Shown here piece by piece: positions 33,816 through 43,140 of a stretch of DNA of 64,000 nt. Numbering within the stretch: the first letter of the stretch is position 1; each line of letters starts with the position of its first letter. Both the position numbers and the translations under genes were made by a program. Location: contig NZ_SWFM01000001.1 in the NCBI RefSeq assembly GCF_005144865.1, forward strand, positions 1,116,001-1,180,000. Direction: 5' to 3'. The DNA comes from Guptibacillus hwajinpoensis (GTDB taxonomy: Bacteria; Bacillota; Bacilli; Bacillales; Guptibacillaceae). The notes beneath the pieces are model-generated. The model ran no database searches, was not told the DNA's origin, and saw only the letters and a list, made by a program, of their open reading frames with translations.

Positions 33816-34805
33816 TCAAAAATTGGGGATTCCATCCATTTTCCTATGAGCATTCATTGGAATCGAGCCTTTAGGCACATGCGAAGAAAGAGCGTTATAG
33901 TGAAAAGGGATGACAAGATCTACTAAAAGATCTTGCCAGTAGGAAAAGACCTCTTGTCTTTGACGATCAAATCGGTTGCTTCCATTTACCAAAAACATCT
34001 CTCCACAGTCGCTTTTTGTAACTTGAATTCGAACATACCTCATTTCTTGACCACTATTTTTTGTAAAGCTCCCTCCTCCTCCAAAGTTAATGCATTCTTG
34101 TGGAATATGTGACCGCTTCCCTTCTTCACTTACATAGAAGTAGTTGTAGGTGGTTATCCCCGTTTCTATCTCTTCTGTTGATGTTAAGGTAATGCCGTAC
34201 TCAAAAGATTCTAATCCATCAAGAAACTGCTTTTTCGCAACTGGAATCAGCGTATTTCCATCACGTTTCATTAAAGGAGGTTTGCCTGGAATATTGTACA
34301 GTGTAAGTATTGTTCCTTCAAAGCCTTCAGGAATTAAGTATGTATTGTTTGTTTCTGCTTCGTTCTCGTTTGTATCTTCAATTTGCATGAGCTGCCAAGC
34401 ACCAACTCCTAGTATGATCAGTATCGTGAGCTGAAAGGCAAATCCTTTAGGACTCCATGATCGTATTCTGAAATTTAGCACTTCATCTGAAATAAAAAAG
34501 AGAGCTGCTGCACATAATGCGAAAAACCCGTAACCACCAATAATAAAAAACGTGAGCGCACCACAAGCAAGGTGAATAAGACCTGCCACTAGAAATCGTA
34601 TTCTTGCTATTTTTTCAGATAGAATATCAGATAACATCGATGTCAGAAGACCATAAGTAAAAGTTCCAATTCCACTAAATATTAGAATAACAAAGATAAA
34701 TTCAACCGCACCATCAGACTCACCATCAATTGACAAACTGAAAAACAAGCCCATTAATAATGTAGAGCAAAGGGCAGCTAGTAATTTCCTCTTAATTGAT
34801 ACCAT
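33816..34805 (-). CDS. Membrane protein with a C-terminal DUF6843-like domain
   Basis: 329 residues from ATG 34805 (GGAGG 6 nt upstream). About five hydrophobic segments in residues 1-145, then a soluble domain that starts TYLIPEGFEGTILTLYNIPG and continues through YNYFYVSEEGKRSHIPQECI, resembling DUF6843. The soluble part is probably outside. Unknown role; monocistronic. Confidence 0.65.
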   Translation of the reverse strand: MVSIKRKLLAALCSTLLMGLFFSLSIDGESDGAVEFIFVILIFSGIGTFTYGLLTSMLSDILSEKIARIRFLVAGLIHLACGALTFFIIGGYGFFALCAAALFFISDEVLNFRIRSWSPKGFAFQLTILIILGVGAWQLMQIEDTNENEAETNNTYLIPEGFEGTILTLYNIPGKPPLMKRDGNTLIPVAKKQFLDGLESFEYGITLTSTEEIETGITTYNYFYVSEEGKRSHIPQECINFGGGGSFTKNSGQEMRYVRIQVTKSDCGEMFLVNGSNRFDRQRQEVFSYWQDLLVDLVIPFHYNALSSHVPKGSIPMNAHRKMDGIPNF

Positions 34806-35022
34806 CAAACCCCTCCTTCCCTTTTTAAGTAATAAGCATATAGTTTGTGATTGTTTTCACATAAAGTTTACCACAGTAGGTTTAATTCGTCCCGCTTCTC
34901 TACCAATTTCTTAAGCTGGTTCCTGTGAATTGTTCCTACCCTTTATGCTAAACTTACTTGAATACGGAGCATGTTGCTGCACGTGCGATAAAACTGCTTA
35001 CACAAACAAAGGTGCTGTTCAT

Positions 35023-36087
35023 ATGATAAAAGTTATACTACTACTGATTGCATTTGGGACAGGATTTCTATTCGATCTCATGGGTATCCCTGCCGGCTGG
35101 TTATTAGGGGCGATGATCGTTGGTGTTTTCTACCGCCTCATGATTAACGATATAACGTATCCTAATCTTCTATTTGATCTTTCTCTCGCTGTTATCGGGG
35201 TGAGTATCGGGATAAGCATCAAAATCTCGATGTTTAAAGAAGTCGCTAGCTATTTACTTCCACTTGCAGTGTCGATGATCATTCTGTTAGTAGCTAGCTG
35301 GATATTAGGAAAGATTCTTGGTCGCTATTCGAATCTTGATGCGAAAACGGCGTTATTCTGCTGTTTACCAGCAGGAGCCTCTGTCATGATGGCGTTAAGT
35401 CGAGAGTATAAAGCGGACCTTGGCATTGTTGCAGCATTCCAAACGGTGCGAATTATGATGCTCGTTGCAACGATTCCAATTGTCGCTGGACTAATGACAT
35501 CTTTCCTTTCTACAAAAGAAGTGGAATCAAGCGGACTAGGAAAAGTTGCGCAGGATACGTTGCCTTTACCCTTGGCTATACTCTGTTACCTACTTCTAAT
35601 CGGGATAACTCTAGTTATAGCTAAAAAGTGGCGAATCCCAATCGCTCCCTTTCTTTATTCAATCTTGCTTGCTTTTCTCTTTCATGCCTTCGTTCAGCCA
35701 TTACCTTCGATGCCAAACCTTGGCGTTGGGATTGGAATGGCGATGCTTGGAGTCATGATCGGAGTGCGGTTTGATCGTCGTTCGCTCTCTGACATTAAAA
35801 ATATTGGATGGACAAGCGTTGGTATTCTACTCGCTTTTTTCTTCCTCACATTTGTGGTGACGTTCGTCTTCTATTTGATGACCCCAGTTGATTTCATCAC
35901 AAGTCTACTGGCTATTGTTCCAGCTGGTGCACCACAGATGGCGTCGGTTGCCGCCTCACTTGAGCTTGACGGAAGTGTAGTAGCTGCCATGCAGGTTATT
36001 CGATTACTCGTTTTGATTCTTATTATCCCAGCGCTCGTTCCTTTTCTCGTATCGAAGGAAGGTAACGAGTCCGAAAACAGAATATAG
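35023..36087 (+). CDS. AbrB-family (AmoA-like) duplicated membrane protein
   Basis: 354 residues from ATG 35023 (AAAGGTG 8 nt upstream); the frame is open further upstream without a site. Ten or so helices in two repeats, each with the AbrB-family signature (GIPAGWLLGAMIVGVFYR, and LAIVPAGAPQMASVAASLEL). Often labelled AbrB transcriptional regulator or ammonia monooxygenase, but the sequence is an integral membrane transporter-like protein. Substrate unknown. Confidence 0.82.
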   Translation: MIKVILLLIAFGTGFLFDLMGIPAGWLLGAMIVGVFYRLMINDITYPNLLFDLSLAVIGVSIGISIKISMFKEVASYLLPLAVSMIILLVASWILGKILGRYSNLDAKTALFCCLPAGASVMMALSREYKADLGIVAAFQTVRIMMLVATIPIVAGLMTSFLSTKEVESSGLGKVAQDTLPLPLAILCYLLLIGITLVIAKKWRIPIAPFLYSILLAFLFHAFVQPLPSMPNLGVGIGMAMLGVMIGVRFDRRSLSDIKNIGWTSVGILLAFFFLTFVVTFVFYLMTPVDFITSLLAIVPAGAPQMASVAASLELDGSVVAAMQVIRLLVLILIIPALVPFLVSKEGNESENRI

Positions 36088-36196
36088 AAAAGCATGTCTT
36101 TGTCGTTGTTGGATGAAAAATGAACATAAACACATCTTCATGATGCCACTACTAAATACCTAATGCAGTTTCATTCAATTTGTTGAAAATGTGAAA

Positions 36197-36287
36197 TCGC
36201 GGATATATTCTCGTTTTCGCGGATATATTTAGAAACTCGCGGATAAAAATCGGTTTTCGCGGATATATCCAAAATATCGCCGATAAA
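36197..36287 (+). repeat. Five 20-bp phased direct repeats
   Basis: TCGCGGATATAT or close variants begin at 36197, 36217, 36237, 36257 and 36277, an exact 20-bp period. The first 9-12 bp of each unit are conserved, the rest vary. They occupy the middle of the gene-free stretch 36088-36390; nothing else is seen there. Confidence 0.75.
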
Positions 36288-36390
36288 CACTGTGCTTAGC
36301 TCGTTTATTGATCAATAACTTGTGGAAACTAATGCTTAAATGTTATTAGTACACTAATTTCTTACTAACAAGACCAGAAAGGAGCTGCTC

Positions 36391-36969
36391 ATGCCAATTT
36401 TATCAAGAGAATTCTATCAGCAACCTACGTTAGATCTAGCAAAAGCTTTACTGGGATGTGAATTGGTTAAAGAAACTGAAGAAGGACTAGCCTCCGGTTA
36501 TATTGTTGAAACCGAAGCCTATTTAGGAGCTGAAGACCGAGCAGCTCATAGCTTTAACAACAAACGAACAAAGCGCACAGAAATAATGTTTGGTCCTGCT
36601 GGGAATGCTTATACGTATGTTATGCACACGCATTGTTTATTTAATGTTGTGAGTGGTGACATTGGAAATCCGGAAGCCGTTTTAATTCGTGCAGTTGAAC
36701 CTGTTGGTGGTTTAGATTTAATGGAGAAGCGAAGAGCTGGTCGAAAGCAGAAGGAATGGACCAATGGCCCTGGTAAATTATCGAAAGCTCTTGGGATAGA
36801 TCCTAGTGATTACGGTCATGCCTTAATGCGAGCTCCCCTCTATATTCAGAGCGGCTACCATCCTGAGCAAATCTCTGAAGGCAAACGAATCGGCATTGAT
36901 AATTCTGGTGAAGCTAGGGACTATCTATACCGATTCTGGGTAACTGGGAATAAGTATGTGTCGAGGTAG
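36391..36969 (+). CDS. 3-methyladenine DNA glycosylase (AAG/MPG family)
   Basis: 192 residues from ATG 36391 behind GAAAGGAG. Family hallmarks: GYIVETEAYLGAEDRAAHSF with the catalytic Glu, MFGPAGNAYTYVMHTHCLFN, PEAVLIRAVEPV and NGPGKLSKALGI. It removes alkylated and deaminated purines from DNA to start base-excision repair. Full length. Confidence 0.93.
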   Translation: MPILSREFYQQPTLDLAKALLGCELVKETEEGLASGYIVETEAYLGAEDRAAHSFNNKRTKRTEIMFGPAGNAYTYVMHTHCLFNVVSGDIGNPEAVLIRAVEPVGGLDLMEKRRAGRKQKEWTNGPGKLSKALGIDPSDYGHALMRAPLYIQSGYHPEQISEGKRIGIDNSGEARDYLYRFWVTGNKYVSR

Positions 36970-37031
36970 GAATAATGCAATAGTTGGAATCATTAAAAGA
37001 TAGTAAATCTTACTTCTTTGGAGGAATCATC

Positions 37032-37418
37032 ATGTCTAATATCATTCATGAGGAACTGACTTACAAAACAACGCCGGAACATCTGTATAACACACTACTG
37101 GATTCAGAGAAATTTTCCGAAGCTACGGGAGCACATGCCAGAATTGAGCCAAATGCAGGTGGAGTTTTCTCCCTTTTTGAGGGTGAGATTGAAGGAATGA
37201 CAGTTGAACTTGTACCAAATGAACGCATTGTTCAGGCATGGCGTGCGAACAACTGGGATGCTGGAGATTATTCGATTGTGAAATTTGATCTGAAAGCTGA
37301 TGGAGATCAAACATTGCTCGTTTTTGATCATATTGGTTTCCCAGAACAATACGAAGATGACTTGATAGGCGGATGGAAAGAGCATTACTGGTCTAGACTA
37401 GAGAAGTATTTCAGTTAA
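37032..37418 (+). CDS. SRPBCC / AHSA1-like protein
   Basis: 128 residues from ATG 37032 (GGAGG 7 nt upstream; an earlier frame start at 36984 has none). START-fold signatures: EELTYKTTPEHLYNTLLDSEKFSEATG near the start, VPNERIVQAWR, and GWKEHYWSRLEKYF at the end. A small hydrophobic-ligand-binding fold; ligand unknown. It may be read through from the glycosylase gene 62 bp upstream. Confidence 0.85.
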   Translation: MSNIIHEELTYKTTPEHLYNTLLDSEKFSEATGAHARIEPNAGGVFSLFEGEIEGMTVELVPNERIVQAWRANNWDAGDYSIVKFDLKADGDQTLLVFDHIGFPEQYEDDLIGGWKEHYWSRLEKYFS

Positions 37419-37423
37419 CTAGA

Positions 37424-37454
37424 AAAGAGGCTGACCGCAATGGTCAGCCTCTTT
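37424..37454. terminator. Bidirectional terminator between convergent genes
   Basis: 13-bp stem AAAGAGGCTGACC / GGTCAGCCTCTTT with a 5-nt loop between the SRPBCC and DinB genes. Confidence 0.8.
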
Positions 37455-37460
37455 CCCTGT

Positions 37461-37934
37461 TTAGCTTGCTCCCTTGATGCTGTTCTTTAATCCCTTCATA
37501 CATCCGTTGTGTTCACTTTCATGGTATATAGCAAACAGTAGCACTTCACCGATTGTAGTCAATTCATATGGACCTACCTTGAATGGTTGTGGAATCTCAT
37601 CTTCTAGACGCCCCTGGAACGTTTCTTTCAATCGTCCTAGTTGTGCAGATAAGTTCGACTTCAGCTCATCAAGTTTTGGTGGCTCCGTTGTCCAGTCTTT
37701 CGGGCTGGTCCCACGTGAGAACATCTCACCATACCCTTCTGGTAAGTTCGCTTTTTCTCCTGTTTGAAGAAAAAGGAGTTGCTCTAAAGCTACATATACG
37801 TGACCAAGCTGCCAGCGTAACGAGTTTGGAAACCCTTCAGGAATAAGATCAGCATGCTCTTCTGTAATCTTTTCTGCACCCATTAAAAGGAATGTTCTTG
37901 TCATTTCGAATTGTTTCATTACATTGTTTTCCAT
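37461..37934 (-). CDS. DinB-family protein
   Basis: 157 residues from ATG 37934 (GAGGTG 9 nt upstream). Four-helix DinB fold with ligand histidines in LRWQLGHVYVALE and FAIYHESEHNGCM. It is clearly related to the gene at 46712 (shared RWxLGHVYV and the later WGxSPxxF/RGTSPKDW region), so the two are probably paralogues. Possible thiol-dependent transferase; substrate unknown. Confidence 0.83.
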   Translation of the reverse strand: MENNVMKQFEMTRTFLLMGAEKITEEHADLIPEGFPNSLRWQLGHVYVALEQLLFLQTGEKANLPEGYGEMFSRGTSPKDWTTEPPKLDELKSNLSAQLGRLKETFQGRLEDEIPQPFKVGPYELTTIGEVLLFAIYHESEHNGCMKGLKNSIKGAS

Positions 37935-38341
37935 TCTTACAAACACCTCTTCCTATTTTAATCATCAACCCTATGTACCTTTTCTAACACCAAATTCTTT
38001 TAAGGAAACTGATGTAACTCAACTGAATTGTACCATAAGTTCTGATATATTCAGGCAGAATTCGCTTGCTGGATTTATTACCTTTCCTAGCTATTTATCC
38101 TATCTTAAGTGGTTTATTGATATCTGGGTGGTACAAAAAATGAACTCTTAAACGACACTTTGCGTTTATAAACTTGCTAGCTACATTTGTCACAGGACCC
38201 TCTACTTCATCTAACATTCCCATGTAAAAGAGTAATTCCATCCTTCCTCATCTTTCTAAGTGATTAATCAATAGGATAAAAAAAGGAATAGATAACGTAG
38301 CATAGCGCTACATCTATCTACCCCGTTTTACTGGATCCGCT
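37935..38341. other. Gene-free stretch
   Basis: About 400 bp with no open frame that has a start site and protein-like composition. A weak hairpin (CGTAGCATAGCGCTAC) near 38296-38311 may terminate the LVIVD gene. Nothing else recognised. Confidence 0.4.
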
Positions 38342-39754
38342 TTAAGACTGCGGAACCGATTGATCTTTCTGTTTGTTTCCGTTCGTCTGTAGCACTTTTA
38401 ATCCGCTTCCGATATCTGATGCTAGGATGTAATTTCGGTCAACGAAGACACCCCAGATATCAGATTGCTCAGGTGTATATCGCGCAATTTCCGTCGGATC
38501 AGAAGGATTCGTAATGTCTACTGCTACAACTCCTCCAGCATAGTGAGAAAGGTAAAGTGTATTTCCACGTACTTTAGGATCATGAACTGTTTTTGCAAAT
38601 GTTATATTGTTTTCTTCAGGAATATCATACGTTAATTCTGTTTTGAATTCGCTCAAGAGCTTCGGATTGGTTTTATCTTTAATATCAAAAATTCGCGTAT
38701 ACCCATAAGCTTCCTCATATCCTTCTTTAACAGGATTATAGACTTCACGCGTTTCAATTAGAATCGTACCACCTTTTGCAAGTGTTGCAGAGTGTGCCGA
38801 GCCCTGCTGATCAGAAGCAAAGTCTGTTCTTCCAAGGTATTCAGGATTCTCAGGGTTGGAAATATCGAACATAACGGTTCCAAGATCCCACATGGAAACA
38901 TAGGCGTACTTTCCAGTTTCATCAACCATTGTACTATGATTGAAAAGTGGGCGTGTCTTCCCATCCGGTGATTTCCAGGCATAGCCGTTGAAATCATCCG
39001 CTACTTCAGGAAGCGTTCTTGGGTCAAACTGCCAAAGCGTTTCAGGGTTCGATGGATCTGTCACATCAACAATTTGAAAGTCTTTTTCTTCCCCATGACT
39101 GTAGTAATCAGCATAAGGGTTGGCAGCTACAACCACCGTTCGATTTCCCTGTGTAGTTAAATACAATTCGTGTGTGCCTCTCGTTTTCTTCGTTACTTCC
39201 CAGAAACCAAGTTTCTTAGGGCTTTCAGGATTTGTAACGTCATATAGAAGAAAGCCACCTTTTGATTCTGGATTGCTTTTATTTAGCTGCTGTACAGAAA
39301 CAACTGCTAAATCACCTTTAAATTCCGGCGTGCTGATTGATTTAACGATTACTTTCTCTTGCCAAGTTCCTGGAATATCGTCATTCGCAAATACAGCAAT
39401 CTCTTCAGGGTTTGCAGGATCCTTCATATCGAATACACGAACTCCACCATTTCCATTATTCTGGACATGTGTCCCTACGTAAGCGTATCCTTTGTGAGCA
39501 TATACATCAGCAAATGAATTTTGCTTCCCGTCTTTACGTACTATATTCATCTCCGGAGCTGCCACTTCTTTTAAGAACTTAAGGTTTTTACTTCCTTCCA
39601 TAACTGGTGCAGCAACATCCTCATAATTCGCACGCTCGCCTTTCTCAATATTTACATCACCAATTTCATCATGTGCGAGTGCCTGACTAGGGAGAACAAT
39701 CGAAAAAGCTAGAACACCGGTCAACGCCGTCTTTACTATGTACCTACTTTTCAA
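38342..39754 (-). CDS. Secreted LVIVD-repeat protein
   Basis: 470 residues from TTG 39754 (GGAGG 8 nt upstream); the upstream ATG has no site. Signal peptide ending SQALA-HDE. The mature part has repeated blades of the form VRVFDMKDPANPEEIAVF, LLYDVTNPESPKKLGFW, QIVDVTDPSNPETLWQF, VMFDISNPENPEYLGR and VAVDITNPSDPTEIARY, the LVIVD pattern predicted to form a beta-propeller. Surface or secreted binding protein; ligand unknown. Confidence 0.85.
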   Translation of the reverse strand: MKSRYIVKTALTGVLAFSIVLPSQALAHDEIGDVNIEKGERANYEDVAAPVMEGSKNLKFLKEVAAPEMNIVRKDGKQNSFADVYAHKGYAYVGTHVQNNGNGGVRVFDMKDPANPEEIAVFANDDIPGTWQEKVIVKSISTPEFKGDLAVVSVQQLNKSNPESKGGFLLYDVTNPESPKKLGFWEVTKKTRGTHELYLTTQGNRTVVVAANPYADYYSHGEEKDFQIVDVTDPSNPETLWQFDPRTLPEVADDFNGYAWKSPDGKTRPLFNHSTMVDETGKYAYVSMWDLGTVMFDISNPENPEYLGRTDFASDQQGSAHSATLAKGGTILIETREVYNPVKEGYEEAYGYTRIFDIKDKTNPKLLSEFKTELTYDIPEENNITFAKTVHDPKVRGNTLYLSHYAGGVVAVDITNPSDPTEIARYTPEQSDIWGVFVDRNYILASDIGSGLKVLQTNGNKQKDQSVPQS

Positions 39755-39919
39755 TACATCAACCTCCATTGTCAAAATAGTTTAATAATTTAAATACTAG
39801 CATGATTTATTTTATATTAAATGTTTATTATGGAAAATAACCCCAAAGAACTACCTTAATTATTGGAAACAGGACTAAAGAGGTGGCGTGTTCTGTTTTA
39901 AATTTGTGAGAAAACTACT

Positions 39920-39973
39920 AAAAAGAGGTCAGTCCCCCAGTGCGTTAAAGCGCTGGGGGACTGACCTCTTTTT
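39920..39973. terminator. Very strong terminator overlapping the 3' end of the VOC gene
   Basis: 21-bp perfect stem (AAAAAGAGGTCAGTCCCCCAG and complement written in parts: the loop is TGCGTTAAAGCG) with T-runs on both strands. The stem covers the last 13 or so codons of the gene ending at 39929. Confidence 0.85.
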
Positions 39974-40651
39974 ATAACTCAAATGAACTTCTCCTCTGCC
40001 ATTTAACTCAATTTGCTTTATATTATCAACTTCAATAATAAGAGGATAAGGTACTGAATACTGATTGGAGAAGATCCAGCGTCTGTTTGCAGGTCCTAAT
40101 AGGATAAATGAACCGCCCTCCGCTTCTCCCAAGAAATTAAGTGAATCATTCTGAAGTGGTTCGTCATCTCTTACAGGAATCCCAAACGCCAATAATTCTT
40201 CCCCTACTGAATCTACCTTTGTCGTAGTAAGATTAATCTCGCTTATAGTCAGGATTTCCTCAACTGAAAATCCTAGAGTTTCACTACAAGGGGCCGTCAA
40301 TTTTCTAGAGATCAATTCTACAATGTTACCCGCTGGATCAATAAAATAAAAAGACTGCGCATTTATATGCATAAAGAAGATCTCATCTTTATTTTCTTCT
40401 TTTGTTAAAGTCACTTTTTCTTTAGCCCAAGCCTTTGCTTCTTTAAATTTATTAACAGGAATCGTAAAAGCAAAGTGATAGAATGGGGTAGTTGAATTTG
40501 TAGTTTGTTTAAATGCTAATACACTTTTTCCAACCTTAATTTCAAAACCACTTTTGTCACTTTTTACTAATCTAAAACCAAACTTTTCAACATAGAAATC
40601 TCTCAGATCATTTACAACATGACTATAAAGTGTGAGTTTGTTAATATACAA
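39929..40651 (-). CDS. VOC-superfamily (glyoxalase-like) protein, two-module
   Basis: 240 residues from TTG 40651 (GGAGG 7 nt upstream). The first glyoxalase module (LYSHVVNDLRDFYVEKFGFRL to FYFIDPAGNIVELISR) is complete; the second half is a shorter degenerate module. The C-terminal residues SVPQRFNALGD are encoded inside a terminator hairpin, so the original end may have been replaced. Possibly co-transcribed with the VOC gene upstream (20 bp gap). Substrate unknown. Confidence 0.78.
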   Translation of the reverse strand: MYINKLTLYSHVVNDLRDFYVEKFGFRLVKSDKSGFEIKVGKSVLAFKQTTNSTTPFYHFAFTIPVNKFKEAKAWAKEKVTLTKEENKDEIFFMHINAQSFYFIDPAGNIVELISRKLTAPCSETLGFSVEEILTISEINLTTTKVDSVGEELLAFGIPVRDDEPLQNDSLNFLGEAEGGSFILLGPANRRWIFSNQYSVPYPLIIEVDNIKQIELNGRGEVHLSYKKRSVPQRFNALGD

Positions 40652-40670
40652 GGCATGTCCTCCTAAACCT

Positions 40671-41126
40671 TTACTTGGTCCAATCTCTCAGCTCCATCAT
40701 CTCAAAATCTATCTCATCATCTAATTTTAATGGTGTTATTAATTCTAAAGAGTTTCCATCTGGATCATCAAAATAGATAGCAGCGTGTGATTGGGGATAA
40801 TTAGGTAGTACAATTGGTTGTTGGTCTGATTTAAAATTAAACGCTGTTCTAACTTCAATCCCTCTTTCATTTAACCATTCATTTGCATCCAGTAAGCCTT
40901 CTAACTCAACATATAAAGCGATATGCCTTAAAGAAGGGTGATAAGGCGTCTTAACCTTATCTGTCTTCCATAAACCAAGCCAGCTCTTTCCCTTTTCAAT
41001 CCAAAAAAAGGTTACTTCATCGCCTTGATGAGCCAATTCTAATCCTAGTTTTTTGTAAAATTCTATTGACTCAGTTACATCACTTATTGGTAAATGTGCT
41101 TCATAAAGCCCTTTTATCATAGACAT
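40671..41126 (-). CDS. VOC-superfamily (glyoxalase/dioxygenase-like) protein
   Basis: 151 residues from ATG 41126. Modules: YEAHLPISDVTESIEFYKKLGLEL and IYFDDPDGNSLELITPL, with HIALYVE in between. A metal triad of His/Glu type is plausible from H11, H near 68 and the final E. Lies in a run of minus-strand genes between an MFS transporter and another VOC gene, with short gaps that suggest one transcript. Possibly involved in resistance or detoxification (inference). Confidence 0.8.
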   Translation of the reverse strand: MSMIKGLYEAHLPISDVTESIEFYKKLGLELAHQGDEVTFFWIEKGKSWLGLWKTDKVKTPYHPSLRHIALYVELEGLLDANEWLNERGIEVRTAFNFKSDQQPIVLPNYPQSHAAIYFDDPDGNSLELITPLKLDDEIDFEMMELRDWTK

Positions 41127-41146
41127 TCACTTCTTCCTATCTTTTT

Positions 41147-42409
41147 CTATTTAATAAAGTAGTCTAATGACCCCACTTCTTTAAACCTTAAACTCGGATG
41201 CATTGTCACAACGGCACCTAACAGAATGGTTAGGATTCCTCCAGTCATAATCGTTAAAGTTACACCGATATATTCTGCAAGTAACCCGCCTAGATAAACG
41301 CCGATTGGAAACCCCAAACCGGCAATTAAACCATATACTCCAAAGACCCTTCCTCGCAGTCGATTGGGTACTAATTTCTGCTTCAACGTTGGGGCTACGA
41401 TATTGTAAGGTGAAAAAACAATTCCTCCTATAAACATGAGTGTATATACGACATAGGAATTAGTAGTGAATGCAAAGCTAAGAGGAACAAGTCCCCAAAG
41501 AATAATAATCGTTCCTAGTGCAAACGAATAAGGGAAATTCCTACCTAACCTTACCCATGCGATGGCACCTATAAATGAGCCTACCGCAAAAACAGACCAC
41601 ATTATGCCAAGCGTATCCGCATTTTCATTTAGAATTAGATCAACATAAACAGGTAGCATCGGTTCAAGAGGTGCGTAAGTAAAGTTAAAGAAAAACGTAA
41701 CGAGCGCAATCATGATGAGAACATTATAATGCTTAATAAAAGCGAATCCTTCTACCGTATCTTTTTTGAAACGGCTTACCTTATCAGCTAATTTGTCATT
41801 CGTTTTTCTTTGTATTTCTCCCTGATAAGCTGATCTAGGAATTCTTATGTACAAGAGGGAAGCTGAGAAGAAACAAAGGACATTGATCAAGAGCGTTAAA
41901 GGAGCACCGAATAGCGCCGTACTGAATCCTCCTAACGCTGGACCAATGAGTGAACCGACTTGTCCGGTCATCGTAAATAAAGCATTTCCTCTTTCTAATT
42001 CATTACTTTCTAAGAACTCAGGAAGGATTGAAGAAGTACCAATTGTCGTAAAAGAGGAGAGAAGACCATTTAAGAAAACTACAACTACAATCATCCATAA
42101 TGTGAGGATATCAAACCAGTATAGAAATGGGATAAGTGAAAGCAGAATGCCTCTTACAGCATTTTCAGCAACCATGACGAATCTTCTATCATATTCGTCG
42201 AGGATTCCTCCAACAAAAATACTCGATACTAAAGGAGCGATGGTAGCTGCCGAAATAACAATTCCAATTGAAAGAGCTGAACCTGTCACTTGATACACAA
42301 ACCATCCAAGTGCTACCCATGAAAGCTTTCTTCCTAAATTAAGAACGGTTGCTGCTAGTAAGAAATTTCTATAATCGTGATTCTTTACTAGCTTAATATA
42401 TGCATCCAA
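41147..42409 (-). CDS. MFS transporter, macrolide-efflux-like
   Basis: 420 residues from TTG 42409 (AGAGGTGG 5 nt upstream); a GTG three codons earlier overlaps the ribosome binding site. Twelve membrane helices; motifs GGILDEYDRRFVMVAENAVRG, GQVGSLIGPALGGF and PNRLRGRVFGVYGLIAGLGFPIG belong to the MefA/enterobactin-exporter-like branch. A drug or metabolite exporter. Probably transcribed with the two downstream VOC genes. Confidence 0.88.
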   Translation of the reverse strand: MDAYIKLVKNHDYRNFLLAATVLNLGRKLSWVALGWFVYQVTGSALSIGIVISAATIAPLVSSIFVGGILDEYDRRFVMVAENAVRGILLSLIPFLYWFDILTLWMIVVVVFLNGLLSSFTTIGTSSILPEFLESNELERGNALFTMTGQVGSLIGPALGGFSTALFGAPLTLLINVLCFFSASLLYIRIPRSAYQGEIQRKTNDKLADKVSRFKKDTVEGFAFIKHYNVLIMIALVTFFFNFTYAPLEPMLPVYVDLILNENADTLGIMWSVFAVGSFIGAIAWVRLGRNFPYSFALGTIIILWGLVPLSFAFTTNSYVVYTLMFIGGIVFSPYNIVAPTLKQKLVPNRLRGRVFGVYGLIAGLGFPIGVYLGGLLAEYIGVTLTIMTGGILTILLGAVVTMHPSLRFKEVGSLDYFIK

Positions 42410-42533
42410 AACTGCCACCTCTACTTAAAAGAGAATATACATCAATCATAATCGAAAGTGATATGAATCTAAATCAGCTATTCTACTGACCTTATCTACA
42501 ACTTTTGAATGAGGTAGAGCATTTGATATATAG

Positions 42534-42571
42534 AAAAAGCTGAAGATGATTGCATCACTCTTCAGCTTTTT
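42534..42571 (-). terminator. Terminator after the VOC gene at 42626
   Basis: AAAAAGCTGAAG / CTTCAGCTTTTT, 12-bp stem, 14-nt loop. It separates this gene from the MFS gene. Confidence 0.7.
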
Positions 42572-42625
42572 CATGACTGTGACTGTTCAATTTTTCTTTA
42601 CATAGCCTATGGATTCTCGGTTGTT

Positions 42626-43057
42626 TCACAATGTATTTCTCTCAATCTCTTTCTCACCTAAATTTTCTACAAACCTTAATAAATACCCATCAGGATCCAT
42701 AACTAAAAATTCCTTTTGTCCTTTCATTTTCGTATCCGCTCTGTACCAATTCTCCTCAACATCGAATTTAATCGGATAACTATTCTTTTTGAGACTATCG
42801 TATATCGAATTAATATCATGAACTATGATTTGAAAATTAACCCCTCTTCCATATGGATAAGTGAGTTCACCGGTCTCCCAGTAACCATTCACTTCTTCGA
42901 GCATGATCTGACACCCTTCTAGAGATAAGAGTGCGAATTTGTCCTCAGGTCGCTGATAGTTCATCTCAAACAAAAGGACGTCTAGATAGAATTCTATACT
43001 ACGTTCAATACTTGAAACTGACAGCTCAGGTATTAATGCATTTAAGTTATACATCAT
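42626..43057 (-). CDS. Bleomycin-resistance-like VOC protein
   Basis: 143 residues from ATG 43057, or the next ATG 43054 (GGAGG at 5 or 8 nt). ALIPELSVSSIERSIEFYLDVL and FLVMDPDGYLLRFVENLGEKE are typical of the BLMA/VOC type that binds glycopeptide drugs or small metabolites. Actual ligand unknown. Single gene between two terminators. Confidence 0.83.
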   Translation of the reverse strand: MMYNLNALIPELSVSSIERSIEFYLDVLLFEMNYQRPEDKFALLSLEGCQIMLEEVNGYWETGELTYPYGRGVNFQIIVHDINSIYDSLKKNSYPIKFDVEENWYRADTKMKGQKEFLVMDPDGYLLRFVENLGEKEIERNTL

Positions 43058-43100
43058 TGCTTCCTCCATCTTTAATTTCGTTATTAGTGAAATAATAAAA

Positions 43101-43138
43101 AACCAGGCATTGCCCGATATTTGGCATTTACCTGGATT
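43101..43138 (-). terminator. Terminator of the GNAT gene
   Basis: CCAGG-CAT-TGCC / GGCA-TTTA-CCTGG hairpin, with TTTTTTATTATTT following on the minus strand. It begins at the GNAT stop. Confidence 0.6.
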
Positions 43139-43140
43139 TC

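Noticed and set aside
36197..36287. CRISPR array
   Set aside because: Repeats are only 9-12 bp with 8-11 bp between them, and there are no cas genes.
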